From Rhynochetos jubatus (Eukaryota; Chordata; Aves; Eurypygiformes; Rhynochetidae), in the NCBI GenBank assembly GCA_027574665.1, contig CM050651.1, forward strand, positions 8,185,501 to 8,249,500: a DNA stretch of 64,000 bases, in the 5' to 3' direction. A model generated the notes under the pieces. It ran no database searches, had not been told where the DNA came from, and saw nothing but the letters and a program-made list of their open reading frames with translations. The translations under genes were made by a program, and so were the position numbers. The stretch's first letter is position 1; every line of letters starts with the position of its first letter. Shown here one piece after another: positions 27,201 through 40,547 of the stretch.

Positions 27201-30200
27201 TCGATAGTGACACATATTAAACAAATACTGGAAATTTCGATAGCAGAGCTATTTTATTTTATTTGAGCATTGGAAAAAATCGAGTACTTCAAAGTTTATG
27301 GCAATCTCCAAAGAGCAGAATGACTGAGATGAGAGCCTCCCAGAGACTCATAATCCCTCTGTTGTCTACATGTTCTCATATATCTGTCTGTAGTTTGATA
27401 TGCTGATTCCGCATGGCAATCTCTCTGTTCCTAAATTACCTATTACCATCAGTAAATGAAAACAAACAAAAAATCTCTTCCAAGACACTGTGTCAAATTT
27501 CAGCAAGGCTATTAGAATAAAAAGACATAACTCAAGGGATATGGTAAGGCATCTTCTAATTACTCAACCAGCTCCTTCATCTTGATAAAGCTCCTTTTAT
27601 AAATATGTATATTATTTAGTTATGAGCATTTATTGTTTGGCTCTGCCAGGTAAGAATAAGACTGGAAATCAGGAGCTGGCATAAAATGTTTGTGGGAGGC
27701 GTCCATAAATGTATAGCATAATCGATAGGGGGAGAAGGAAATATTGCTCGTTTGGTTTTCTTGTATGAAAGCTGGTCCTGTATTTAGCTCTGTTAGGATT
27801 TTTAGAACTGGGATAGGTGATCTCATCAAATCACTGATTGCTCTTTGGCTCACTGTCACAAAAGACATACAGATAGGGGTCCACAGCATGCAATTTTGTA
27901 GGGTTACTCTAACTTTGAGGAGTGGGGTTCTTCTGGAATTCAGGCCAGAAAAAGTCCAACACAATAAAAATAATATATGCAATGCAGGGGTATTATAGCA
28001 CTAAGTCTACACCTGGCAGTATTTTTGAACCTATTTTTCTGTTAACTTATTTAAATATCTGTCAGCTTGAGTTCTTAAATACAGTGTCCCGAGGCATTAA
28101 TCTCCTTAATAAAATGCTATGCATTCCCACAGAAGGCAGCAACACAAAAATAAAAGGGAACCTGTGCTCATATTTCACCATAAAAATGGTCTTAAAGAGG
28201 TTTAAATTGTATGTTTGCCTATACAATTGTATATATGAAAATGTGTAATTTTGCATGTGCAAAAGTTTGCATGTTCTCATGCTGGTACGCCTGTGCCTAC
28301 AGTGCTGCAGGTCCAAATGAGATCTCACTGAACATCAAGGAGCCTTGGGGTCAATTACAGAAAGCCCTGTGCCCACAGCAGGTCCGCACACGCGGCCAGG
28401 GCTGCGGCCTGCCCCCGAGGGGCTTGTTACCCCACGCGCATCTCCCCTGCTTCACCCCTCATCTCGCTGCACCATGACCTTATCCCAGTTAAAACCAGCC
28501 CAAAGCCCCTCCCTCCTGGCTGAGGATTGCGAGTGTGTGCATATGGAGGGTCGCTCCCTGCCACGTGCCTTGGCCATCCCAAGCTCATGAGTCTTGCCCC
28601 AATACTGAGCTCTAGAGACGAAACACCTGGGCAGTGTTATCGTGACGGAGAGACACTGTAGTAAACTCCTAGTGTGGTGGGACAGTTCAAGAAGAAGGTA
28701 CAAAGCTCTTGGGTCAATAGTTTTACCATTTGTACCTTTTTCCCTAGGGAACTCTTTTTCTTCCCTCTCTTTCTGACCGCCACCCTGCTGTATTGCTCAG
28801 CCGCTTCCAGACCACATCAGAAATCCTTTCTGGCACGCGCAGAATCATCTCAGACAGTGACTGCACGTAGCAGGGCCTGGTAAACTAATTTATCAGACAG
28901 AAATGACACGAAGAGCTGCCAACGTGCGCTACGGCTTGCTGAGTACGGTAGGGAGCAAAGGGGGAGGACTAGTACTGCGTGAAGGCTTTGTGGTGGCTGG
29001 GCTCTATTCCTGTTCTGCACCAAGAGCAGTGAAGGCATCCTGACACATCTGTCTGGTTCATGAATCCTTTTGAATATTGTGACAAAGAGGAGGAGTACAA
29101 ATGATCATAAATTATTCATTTCTGAGGTGAATGAATTCCTTAATATCATACATAAGATGCTGTGAGATGCAGCAGATTCGCTGTCCTTAATTTTATCACG
29201 CCATGCGATCACATTCTGCTAGAGACACTCAGAGACTAGTACGACATACGGAAATGGAACGGGACTGTATCACCTAAACAAGACAAACAAATACATTTGG
29301 ATTGTAATTTATATTAGATGATAGATCCTATGGCAATTTTCCATCCAATAACTCATTCTTACGCTCCCTGGGAGAATGCTTGTTTATAGTAGCCTGTCTG
29401 TTCTTCACATCTTTTCTGTTGATATAGCAGGAAACAGGATAGCGAGGGGATCTGCTTGTGGCCAGCGTATCTACTGCATATGCAACGCGTGCAGGTCATA
29501 CATAGTTGCAGAATATGTGCTAAAGCATTTTTCTGTAGAATTTAGCAATGCGAAATTGCTTTTCAATTCTTTCGCTTCCAAATGCCTTTGGTAGGGATTC
29601 ATGGAGGTTTTTTTTTCCCCAAGATATTTCTGGGCACAGATAATGATGCTTTAAGCATTTGAAAGCTGTCATTTCTGGTTAAATCTCCATGCTGAAAAGG
29701 ATTATTACATATTGGTATCTCGGCAGTTTTTGTCAGTATAATTCAGCTGATCAGGGACTGAATACTCTAACTGCAAATTGTCACAGCCCCTCGACAAGTC
29801 ACTCTGACTTTGGAGCAGGGATGTTAATGGCTATGAATGTTTGGTTTTAGTAAATTTTTCTTTCCTTTTTTTTTTTTTTTTTTTAAATCAGAGCACATTA
29901 TTTTCTTTATTATTTTTTTTCCATTACAGGACCCCTCCCAGGCCCTACGCCACAAAAAATCATTACCTCCAAATTTCAGGGAGTAGTTTTACAGTTATTT
30001 TCACAGTCGGCCCAGTTCTGACCAAGAGACAAAATGATATCAAAAGCTATCATGAGCAGCACTACCCCCCTTAGCTTTGTAAAAGAAAAAAACAGCGTGC
30101 TGCCTCTCGCCACTCTCCTTCCCTCAGGAGAAATGGCAGCTCATACCCAGTCCGTACAATCAGGTACCAAGTCTCTAAGCTGCAGGTCCGTTTGAACCAC

Positions 30201-31874
30201 AAAGCTGCCCAGCCTAGTAAAGCACCGTGGCACTGTCTCGCACAACTGCTCACAAGCAACAGCAAAACCGGGATGAGTCCATAAGGATGGGTATCCAAAA
30301 TTGTTTCACACAGGTATTTTGCTATCACTTACGTTTGAAGAGTCAATAAATATTCATTGATTAGACTTTCCTTTTCATAGCATCTGAATGATTAAAGCTA
30401 CTCACATTCTTTGCAGCCCACTGTTTTTCCCTCTAGGACACCAAGGCACTCGTATTTCTGCACCAAGTAAAAAGGACGTAGGTAAAAATTCCCCACGGTT
30501 ATTGCTAAAATTTCTCATATAAAAAAGGAATTATGTTTCCAAGAGCCTGGGGATTGAACACAATTTTCCAGAGTCAGTCAGACAATCCTACTTTCCTGTA
30601 ATGCAGCGCTTCTGAAATCAGCCACACAGCATGGTATGTGATGGTATCCTGAATCTAATTATTTTCCCGTTCATAAGAGGGTGTGAAACAAGCCTACTAT
30701 CTCTTTATACTGCACTTACACTTCTAATTATAGCTACAGCTTGTTATCAAATATATAATTAGGCAAGGTGCCAATAGGTCATGGAGCTCGGTTAGTAATT
30801 GTGGCGGGCTGGCTAGCCGCCCGCAGATAACCCTCGGGCTGATGCACTCACATCGTAGCTGTTAGGGGAGATCCACAAAACCGATGGGTGGTTGCTGCTT
30901 CCACGTCAGTCCACCATTCTGCTCGTTTTGCTTCTCATAAGCTGCCACTCCCCTTCGTAAGATAATTAAACAACAGCTTACGGTGAGTTACCTCTGCTGT
31001 AGCCTTCACAGTTTATTAATTAAAAAAATACCCCGAATCTTGCTTTCCAACAGGTAGGGAGGCTTAGCAAGCTCAGAGTTAGGTAGTTGGATTACTTGTC
31101 TCTCTGGAATAGATACCTGGACACAATGCCTGGATGAAAATTTAGGCATTTATTAATTAGTTCCAACTCATTAATCATGTGCATGTACTGTGTGTGTTTT
31201 TTCTATCCAAGAAATGAATACACAGAAGTTAGGCAGCATGATTCTGCCACCCTTCCTCTCTTCAAGCACCCCCTGTACAATTATTCATGCTCAGTTCACT
31301 AGCATTACTGGTTGAATCATGGGTTTGAGACCTTGATGTCTTTACAGGACATTTTGCAGCTGGATCTTACCAATTTATGTCACAAATCACTTGGCCTTTC
31401 CTTGCTTTTTTGCTTTGAACTGAAGTCAAAGTTGCATGCAAACACACATATTTTGGCTAATTCTAAGCTTTCCGGATGGGGACAGATGCTACACAAGTAC
31501 AGTTCAAAGCAATATGTACCTTTGATCCGTTCGTTATAGTAAGTAGAACAGAGAACCTCAAATGCAAACTAATTCAAGCCAGTCTTAACGAACTTAATGC
31601 ACGCTTTCTTTTTTTAATACTGACACTAAGTCTGCTGATGGGCGGGGTGAATCAGGGCTACTTGAAACAGGGAGAATCCTGTCTTTTTCAGAGATGATAC
31701 CTTGCTTAACATGGTATCTGAACATCTTTAAATCACGGTGCATTCTGGATTCAGATGTGGAGATAAACATTATGAGTAGCGAGCAGCTACGTGTAATTCC
31801 TGCACAACTCCATCCTATGCGTGAAAGGCATTTCAGGGGCCACGTTGTCCATGCAGGGAAGGCCAGTTAGGTTC
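27201..31874. other. Intergenic DNA, no gene seen
   Basis: Mostly AT-rich. A GC-rich patch at about 28,340-28,600 and an AT-rich, TAAT-dense stretch at 30,950-31,180 stand out. A T-run sits at 29,867-29,884. Open frames are about 120 codons or shorter and unrecognised. Confidence 0.55.
30804..30824. repeat. GC-rich near-perfect palindrome
   Basis: GCGGGC, one unpaired t, then GGCTAGCC, then GCCCGC. The outer 6-base arms and the inner GGCTAGCC are each self-complementary, giving a 21-base palindrome with one bulge. It is an island of GC in an AT-rich neighbourhood. Confidence 0.7.
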
Positions 31875-32040
31875 ATATCCACTACATCCAACCTCTTCTT
31901 CAAGACATTCAGTGATAAGGACTATAACCCTGCCCAGGTGACCCATTTCAGTGCTTACAAAACCTTACTATTGGTAAGCTTTTCTTACTGCCTTCTGTGA
32001 CTCATTTTTATTCCAGTTTCAGCCATTATTTCTTCACATA
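31875..32040 (-). mobile_element. Old CR1 LINE 3' fragment
   Basis: On the plus strand, 'tccaacctcttcttcaagac', 'tcagtgataaggactataac', 'cccatttcagtgcttacaaa' and 'cagtttcagccattatttct' follow in the right order. This is the order of the antisense CR1 3' region (…ttcaagacctccagtgatgg…ccagtgctta…). The spacing is close to the family's, but the sequence is strongly diverged, so this is an old insertion in minus orientation. No coding remains. Confidence 0.7.
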
Positions 32041-35000
32041 GTGAACTGACTTCAAATTCTGGGGTTTCTGAGTTGTTATTATGGTTCCAGCCATAAAGTG
32101 CTGTAATTGAGCACACTATTGTGACTTCTGTTTCAATGTATACTAGTTAGGTCTTTATAATTATCTCCTGATAACTGTGTCTCCAGTATATTTTTCTAGG
32201 AACTAGCCAAATCATCGCTAAATTGCTGTCTAACCTGGACTCTGAGAATTTTGCATTCTTAAATTATTTTATGTAAACATGAGTATTGTAATTACATTAG
32301 CAAATTGAAATTTCTTAGCATTGCAGCATTATTATATTAATCTCTTTTTTCTAACTGAGGGATATTTTTCATTATTAACCCTTCCAGTTAAAGTATAATT
32401 GATTTGTTGGTCTGAGAATTATTTTTTTTTTGTTCAGTTTTAGCAACCACCTTGCGTTAGAAGAATTTTCCAAGGCAGTAGAACATACTGGCTATGTAGT
32501 GCTGTGTTTAGAGGTATAGCCAAATGTTTCGGTCAGTAAGGAGCTGGCATGTAACAGCACACCTGGCAGAGCACGTAGATGCAGCTTTTCAAAGCTGATC
32601 GTGTTGCCTGATTATAGCTGTCCAACAGAGTTAATCCTTTTGTTTCTGCAGTTTCTAATAGTGATCAATGAATATCCAAAGGATGCATTTTAACTTTCTA
32701 AAGAAGGGGTTACTATATTTATTCAAATTTATGATTTCCACTGTTAGATGGGTGAAGTCATTTATAAAATGTTGCTTCTGTTTGCCAGTTGGACTGATTG
32801 AATTTCCTCAGGAATTGTACACAGAAGTTTAAGTTATGCTAAGCTTTTTAATTATTCAAATCACCTTATATATATACTTAGGGAAAATGAGATTCAAAGT
32901 GGACTTCTAACGGATAATGCCGCTGGTGTGAAGATTTTGTTTCTAAACTGCATCTGTCATCACAATATTTTTGCATAACCTCAGCTGAAAATAAAACTTG
33001 CTTACCCAAATGTGAACACACAAATGAGCCACAGGAAAAGAGATTTTTATACAGAATATCATTATCTAGGCCTAGTTTCAAATCCAGCTGGGATATGTCA
33101 ACCTTTTCTGAACGTAAAGGGAAACTGCTGAGGATCACCGTACATTCCACAAAGATGTCATGCTGCTAGGAAATTGCTTTCAAATACATTCCGAAAGGCA
33201 GAAAAAATAAAATAAAGAAAAACAACTTGTAAAAAGGAAGTGCAGAGAAATAGCTGAGATTCCGCCAGTCTCCAGAGAGGGGACCCATCAGCTGGTGCAG
33301 CGATCCTGACACACGTCTCGCTTTCCAGGCTTTGTCTCAGAGCTAGGAGAAGGGCATGCAGAGAGGTGTCTCCAAAGGATGGGGTTTTTCATCCAAAGAC
33401 AATTGCCTAAGCTAAGTGAAATGCATCTCTCCTGGCCATTTCTCTCTACTGAGGGAGCTCAAGCAGCTTTAGACAGATCCTAAATAACTGCCTTGGCTGA
33501 GGGACTTGCCTTTCAAGTGGGTGAAGATACGGGGGAAATAATATCATTCTCAGTGACAGACTGTAAGAATGAAAAATCTATGAGATGATAGGATCTATCG
33601 CTTACGTATCCAGAAATATGAATCCCTATAGTTGGGGGCTGGTGTGTTTTTTGTAATGTAAAAGACATGAAAACATCTTGGAAGCAGAGACCAGACTCCA
33701 GCCTTTTCCTCCCCCAGATGTGTGCCTTCAGTCATGGCTCCCCTCATCTTCTGCCCCAAAATCTCAAGCTATTTTCTCCAACCTTCGAGCTGTAGAACGT
33801 GCCCCACCTCCTGTAGGACAGTATAAGCCGTATCTCAGTGACTACGTCCCTCTCCTGTGGGGTGGGAAGTGAATCCCACCTCACCATAGCATTTCCAAAG
33901 AAAACAGTGAGTGAGTTCCCAGGGCCCAGAGAAGTGACCCCAGCTGTGACACCGTTTTAGACTGTAACTCAAATTCCCAAAGGCGTGTAAATAAGATCTA
34001 TGGGTCAATGCCTAAGACAAGGAGAGAGGAGAGGTTTTAGTTATCCTCCTGCCCAGTGTTTTACATCAAACTGACTGAAGCTGCTCTCTGTGCAGCACGG
34101 AGGCTGTTTCGCATCCTGTGCAGGACTCGCCATGTGTTGTTATACAGAAAATCTGGCATCTCACTCTGCGTTCTGAATCCAGGACCTGGTAACCCAGCAC
34201 CCCCCTGCAGCAAGGCTCACTGTCGCCGTCCCAAGTCCCCCAGCGGATCTTCAGACCTGCTTTTAAGAGTAGTTAAGTATTTTATTAAATAACCCACGAC
34301 TGGAGCTGGCAGCTGGGTTTGCTGTCTTTTGGCCACCAGCAGAACATCTCAAGTCCAACGGAACATTTTATAAGACTCTGCATTTTTCTAAATGGCGTTA
34401 ATTGTTATTTCCCCTCTCAGCTGTGCACTACACTTTGTGATTTTGTCTGCCAGTTTTATACCAGGGCAGCTGCAGTTCCCTTTTGCTGTTTGCAAAACAT
34501 GTCTGAGATCTTTTGGGATGGCAGACAGCACTTAAATATGAAACAATGTGGAAAAGCGTACCCGGTTAGCTACTTGTAAAACTACCTGCCAAAGCAATAT
34601 AACATTCCTACACACTTGCGTGCACATTAAAGGAAAGACCAAAGGGAAAGTCAAAGTAAACTCTAAAAATAATATGTTTAGTTGCTTTTCTTTATTCTAT
34701 GACAAATGTACATATATGATTTTCTAAAGGTAAGCAGTTGTTTAATCTTAAAACATAGTACAGTAGCATACACAAGTCTTTAAATAATTGACATCTACTT
34801 TTTTCAATTATAATTTACGGTGAAGAGCTGAGACTGTACATCCTTCAATCCTCAGTCCAGATACTGCGGTATTTGTTAAGGAATGAGGATGCGAAAGTTA
34901 GGTCTCGTCCATTTCCGAAACAAGTGAACTTGAAATGTAGATCTTTTTATCCTGTACTTCCCTGTGAGTGGTCCTGTGCCTAAAACTAATAGAGTGTGAA

Positions 35001-38000
35001 ATACACTTGATTCTGAGCATCCTTTGTTTCAATAAATTAATACATAAGCCAAGTTCACAATGCAGCAGTAGGATAAAATAGACACCGTCATTACGGTCTG
35101 CAGAAGGAAAGCTACTTCCGTTCTGCACAATTTCACAGTAAACGAATTTTAAGGCTAGTTCAGATGGTAGATGCAAACATGTATTATTGTTCCTGTTTTC
35201 TCTTGGGAGTGTAGCCCAGAGGATTATGCTACATGGCATACAAAATAAACATGGAAGAAATAATCCTCAGTCAATCAGAGGTTACCACAGCCTGGTCCCA
35301 AACCCACCGAAATCCAGGGAAAGACTCCTACTGACTTAACTAGGCTTCAGGACACGATAGTAGAAAATGTGTTTACATCACTGAACTGTTTTACAGTGTG
35401 CCTAATGAAGGAAGACAGAAAAGGATTAAAACCAGAATTCTTCCACTCAGTCTATAAACTCCTCAGGAAACATCACTGACGTGAGCTCACTGACACATGT
35501 ATTTTCAGTGAATCATGGTTTTACCTAGAACATATTTGTGCACCATCTTCTCAGAAGACAGATCATGTAAAAGCCAAAGTTTTAAATTCTTTCTGCTGGG
35601 GCACTATTTCTGCTTCCCGAAACTAAACAGAAGGAAAATCACTATGAACTTCCTTTTTGACCGGAATAGGAATAGATGTATTTATCCAGCCAAAACTAAG
35701 GCTTGTTAAATTTCTTACATATGAAGACCATGAATGTTTCTTTGGAAAAACTGAAAGTAGCACAAAAAACTGTTCAAGATTACTTGGTCAACTATAAAGA
35801 ATCTATTGATGTTATTTATTAGTAACAAAAATTACTTTTCTGGTAATCATAACTTTAACCACTTCACTGATATTTTGTCCAGACGAAAGTTAATGGAAAA
35901 AAACCCCATCTATGCACATAGAAGTGGAGTGTCGTGCTACTGAGTCTTTTCATCAAACCATAGGAACAAAGAGAATGCTAAGAAAATTAAACTTGATTAT
36001 GTTAAAACCAACATGATCACATCAAATATTTTTGTACAAATTAGGCAAGCAATATGAAAAAAAGATAAAATATTTTTTAAAAATGCTGTAATCTGTGTAT
36101 GGCAGGAATACAGTAAAGATTTTCAGTGTTTCTTACAGTCATTCAGCCATCTTCAGTCTTTTCTATTGATCATTTGAGATCCTTACCATCAATGAGTAGC
36201 ACAGATAGGTATCTGAACGGATAAGACAGAGTACTGTAGACAACAGCACTTAAAAGCTACTGTATTTCTTTGGACTCTACTTTTTAAATCTTGTATGGGA
36301 AAACTAAACTGAGCCAAATCACTAGGATGATTGTCAAGATGCTATGGTAATGCCTTCCATGGCTGTTGTGAGATATATATAATGCAGAATATCCAGTGAA
36401 AGGAAAACAGGTTCGCTTTGGAAAGCAGAAGCAACGAGCTCCTTTAACAAAAGTAAAAGTCTTTCTGTATTATAAATACAGTAAAGTATCCTCATAGGAC
36501 CTTGAGATTCAATGAGTGGTCCCAAGTGCCCTTAAGACTGTTGAAAATACTGAGAAATTTGAAAAACTTCGTATCGCAGAGCCTACGCAAAACTGTCCCC
36601 CCATGCACTCTTGCATCTGCACAGGAATACACCTCACCACTTTAAAGAGGATGGAAGATACATGATGGGATCATTTGTAATACGATATTTGATTCAATAA
36701 CTCACATCACCTTTTCCAGCTGCATGCTATTTTATTCTACAGTCCTCTGAAACTGGAGTACGATAATAAATTAACTTAAAAAGATTACACATTCTGCTAA
36801 CAAGTAAGAAAAGTAACATGAAGCTGTCAATTTTCCTCATTAATTAATCTCTTAAAATTTGTTTGATGACATGTCATGAGTTAATTTTTAAGGTCTATAT
36901 TTTTTTTTGTGTGGGAAGTCTATCTGAAAACAAACTACCAATAAACGTGATGGGAAGTTCTTGAACTTCCAGAACTGCAGCAGGAAATATTTGACCTTAA
37001 TGGACCCCTAACTGTGATGTTTTCATCAGGGAAAAATATCACTAAGCAGTGTCTACAGTAAAACTGTCTTACAACAGCAGTGTGGAATTTTAAACAAAAT
37101 ATGTCAAGAGTAATTAAAATCAGAAGAATGATCAAGTCGCAGTCAACTTTGTTACATAAACAGCCACTACCAAAACAAGAAGGAAAAACCCGCAAAGATT
37201 ATAGAGATGGTAAGCATCTTGTTTAAGAAAATTTAGAAGTTTGGAGTTTCTGTGTGAATACATCCCTCATTGATTTCAATTAAAATTAAGCTGTTCATAT
37301 TCACCATTTATTTTGGTGTCTTCAGCAAGGTTTAATTACAATGCAGTAAATAGAGATTAAGAGCGTTTCTGTTGTATAATAAAATTCAACTGCTGACAGT
37401 TTTAAGAGGGATACTTAGACCTGTGGAAAGTTTGGAAGGGAATTTCCTTATACATTTTGTCTAAAGGGAAGAATGCCTTTCCTTAATCCATGGGGGCACG
37501 AAGACATTTTCCTGAGGACTAACGATAAATAAATAGATAACAATAAATAAAGTTACATCTTCCATTCTGAACTGCCTCACACCTCTCAAGATCTCATAGC
37601 AGCGTTGCTATCTCCAGAAGAGAAAGGTCAGAAAAGCCCAGAACATTCTGGAAGGGGCAAGAACAAATACATGGGATTGTCTTAGTGAGCCACTGCTTTT
37701 CTGGCAGAACAAGGGCTGGGACACCAAATTCACATTACGAGTTTGTGTTTTACTCTCCCCAGACCTTCTCAGCTAACCGCCTTTCCATGCTTCCACACGC
37801 TTAGGGCTGTGGTGGATTTCTTGTGTTGCCTCCTGGGTGGGTCAGAGCAGACCCGTGGGAGGCGGCAAAGGCCACAGCAAGGAATGGCCCCAAACCTAAA
37901 ATCAATAGAACTAATCACTTCATCGAGTTTATACCGTTCATATAATTAACAGACCACCTTCCTCATCCTATGAAGCTTTGGCACTATGTGCCTGAGGTCA

Positions 38001-40034
38001 TTAATAGGCTTTAATGGCCCAAGCAGCCCCACCTGAGACACCCCCCCACCTGCATGCTGCCCCCCAGGGGTGTTTCAGCCCAGCCCTGGTTTGAGCAGTG
38101 TCACAGGGGTGCCTGCTTCTAGGACTCTTCCCAAATTATTGCTTGGTGCTCCAGGGTCAGCATACTTAATATCTTGTCTCTAGAAGCTCCTGGGTTTGCC
38201 CTCTGGATGAGAGGGTGGTGTGTTGTTTCTCTTCTCAGCAACTTCAGAAGACAAGGAACTTGCCTGGGTAAGTCTCAGCAATATTTCCAGTTTCATGGTA
38301 GGGGAGCTGGTGGTACCTCATGTCTGGATTTAATCTCCTGTTAAAGCAAAGGGCAAACTAAATCTCGATGCAATCCCAGTGTGATACTGAGAGATTGTTC
38401 AGGTTTAGAAGGACAACGCATCTGAAGTACCCAGTATTTATTCACTGTACTTCTGCTTGCATAAGATTGGCTTGCAAGGCTTTACAGGTTAAGGATTTCA
38501 GGAAGAACGGTTGAAGATGTAGTAAAATTAAATGCTAATTAGGTGGTGGAGGAATCATACATGCTGAGAGTGTGTAAATTAGCGCCTTTGCATTTTTTTT
38601 AATATGGTTTTGTTTATACCATGGAAAATTCTAGCTCGAAGAGTGCCATTACAACTTATTTTGTGAAGCTTTTTTGAGAAACTAATATCCGACTTCCTCA
38701 ATTAGGGTGGCTCCTTAAAAGAAGACCTTATTAAAAAGCTCCCATCAGAGCAAAGTTTTCCTGATGTTCAGGGTGGTAAATCCTACAGTCCAGTTTTTCC
38801 ACTTGAAACCAGACAGTTCTGAGTGAATAGCCATGTGCCATTTGCTTCTTTGGAAAAATTACGTCTTTACTGGCACAAGGACGAGCGTTCCGGAATCCAT
38901 ACGTTGTTTGAATTCTGCAGCTCCTAGCAGGGACTCTTTGGATCTCGGAGCATGCTGAAGGCAAATTCAAACCACATAAAGACAACTGTTGACCGGTGCA
39001 AGATCAAATTATGGTTGATATCGTTACTCTTCTCACTCCACATCATGAAAGGAAAAGTTATGGCTCTGTTGAGTATCGTTAAATGCAAGAGTGACTAATG
39101 AGAAAAATCATCACAACTTACAAAATCTTGTTTATTTGTCTTCTGAAAGACACAAGCCTCTTCAGACTTTTTTTCCCAAGGTCAGGCTGAAGGCTTCACT
39201 TTGTATGAAAGAAAGAAATAGCAACCCAAGTTGTACAGTCTCCACTACTTGAATTCAGTCAAGATTCCGCTGGATATCTTCCAATCTTCTGTCTGGAAAA
39301 TATGTAGCTTTAAGATCTTTTTCATTCTGTGTGTGTTTTGTTTTCCTTTGACTTGCCTTTGCTAACATAGAAAAAAATCTTGACATAAATTGCTTTAAGA
39401 AGTTATGATCTATGGATGTCGTGAACTGTTGAATCATATTAAGAATTCTTTAAAACATTATGTAGGTATAATGCTTAGCGAGGTCTCGTAGAAGAGAATC
39501 AAGATTCAGAGGTGAATATCATCATTTGCTCATCTGAGTAAACCGTAAGACATGATACAAGAATTTAAGAGAGAAAATATCTAGATCATGAATGCAGATG
39601 GTTGATGAGAGCAAAGACAAAACCATGCAGAAGGTGTATTGCAAATATTGTTTTCTTTCAAGATGTTCCTAGCGAGAAACACTATCGGTGGGACGCGATC
39701 AGGAATACATTCTGAAAAGGAGCCGTGGAGGTTTAGAAATTAAAGCATTTAGTGTTTTTTATAACATTAATATTAAACCTGGAGCTCGTAACATTTTGGG
39801 ATGTTGTTAATGTAAATAGTGGATGAACTCTTTCATGCAGTGGAGGTGACTCAGTGATGTGTATGAGTCAGAGGATGGGGTGGCGGTCAAAAAGAGCTTT
39901 GGAGTCTTGACAGCTATGTTGCATATTTACTGCTGCAGCAGTGTACTGCATACTCTGCGTTTTTTGAGACATTACACTTAATCACGTGAATGTATCCATT
40001 TATCTGTATTGGCAGTGTTTGTCCTGTTGAAACC
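32041..40034. other. Intergenic DNA, no gene seen
   Basis: AT-rich unique DNA with short, unrecognised open frames (the longest about 113 codons, 34,898-35,239 minus). The stretch at 37,250-37,400 has clustered ATTAA/TAATTA words that could be regulatory. No repeat family recognised apart from short A/T runs. Confidence 0.55.
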
Positions 40035-40066
40035 AGATAGACAAAACATAAGATAGACAAAACATA
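40035..40066. repeat. Perfect 16-bp tandem duplication
   Basis: The unit agatagacaaaacata occurs at 40,035-40,050 and again at 40,051-40,066 without mismatch. It ends about 12 bases before the 5' end of the CR1 copy starting near 40,078. It may be a replication-slippage event or a by-product of that insertion. Confidence 0.95.
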
Positions 40067-40077
40067 GTTGTCAGACA

Positions 40078-40547
40078 TCATGGACCTCTTGGAGCCGGTC
40101 CAGAATGGGGCCACGAAGACGCTCAGAGGGCTGGAGCCCCTCTGCTGTGGGGACAGGCTGGGAGAGTTGGGCTTGTTCAGCCTGGAGAAGAGGAGGCTCT
40201 GGGGATACCTTATTGCAGCCTTCCAGTGCCTGAAGGGGGCTACAAGGAAGCTGGGGGGGACTTTTTACAAGGGCCCGTTGTGACAGGACAAGGGGTAATG
40301 GGTTTAAATTGAAAGTGGGGAGATTTAGATTGGCTATCAGGAAGAAGTTCTTCCCAGAGAGGGTGGGGAGGCACTGGGACAGGTTGTCCAGAGAAGATGT
40401 GGATGCCCCATCCCTGGCAGTGTCCAAGGCCAGGCTGGATGAGGCTTGGAGCAACCTGGGCTAGTGGAGGGTGTCCCTGCCCATGGCAGGGGGGTTGGAA
40501 CTGGGTGATCTTTAAGGTCCCTTCTAACCCAAACCATTCTGTGATCA
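40078..40547 (+). mobile_element. CR1 LINE 3' fragment, plus orientation
   Basis: Starts in the RT C-terminal region (MDLLEPVQNGATKTLRGLEPL and GDRLGELGLFSLEKRRL can be read) and runs to the 3' end 'cccaaaccattctgtgat'. Compared with the copies at 12.2 and 53.0 kb it lacks everything upstream of the LLE.VQ segment. One or more frameshifts follow EKRRL. It belongs to the same subfamily, with high similarity across the shared 460 bases. Confidence 0.95.
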
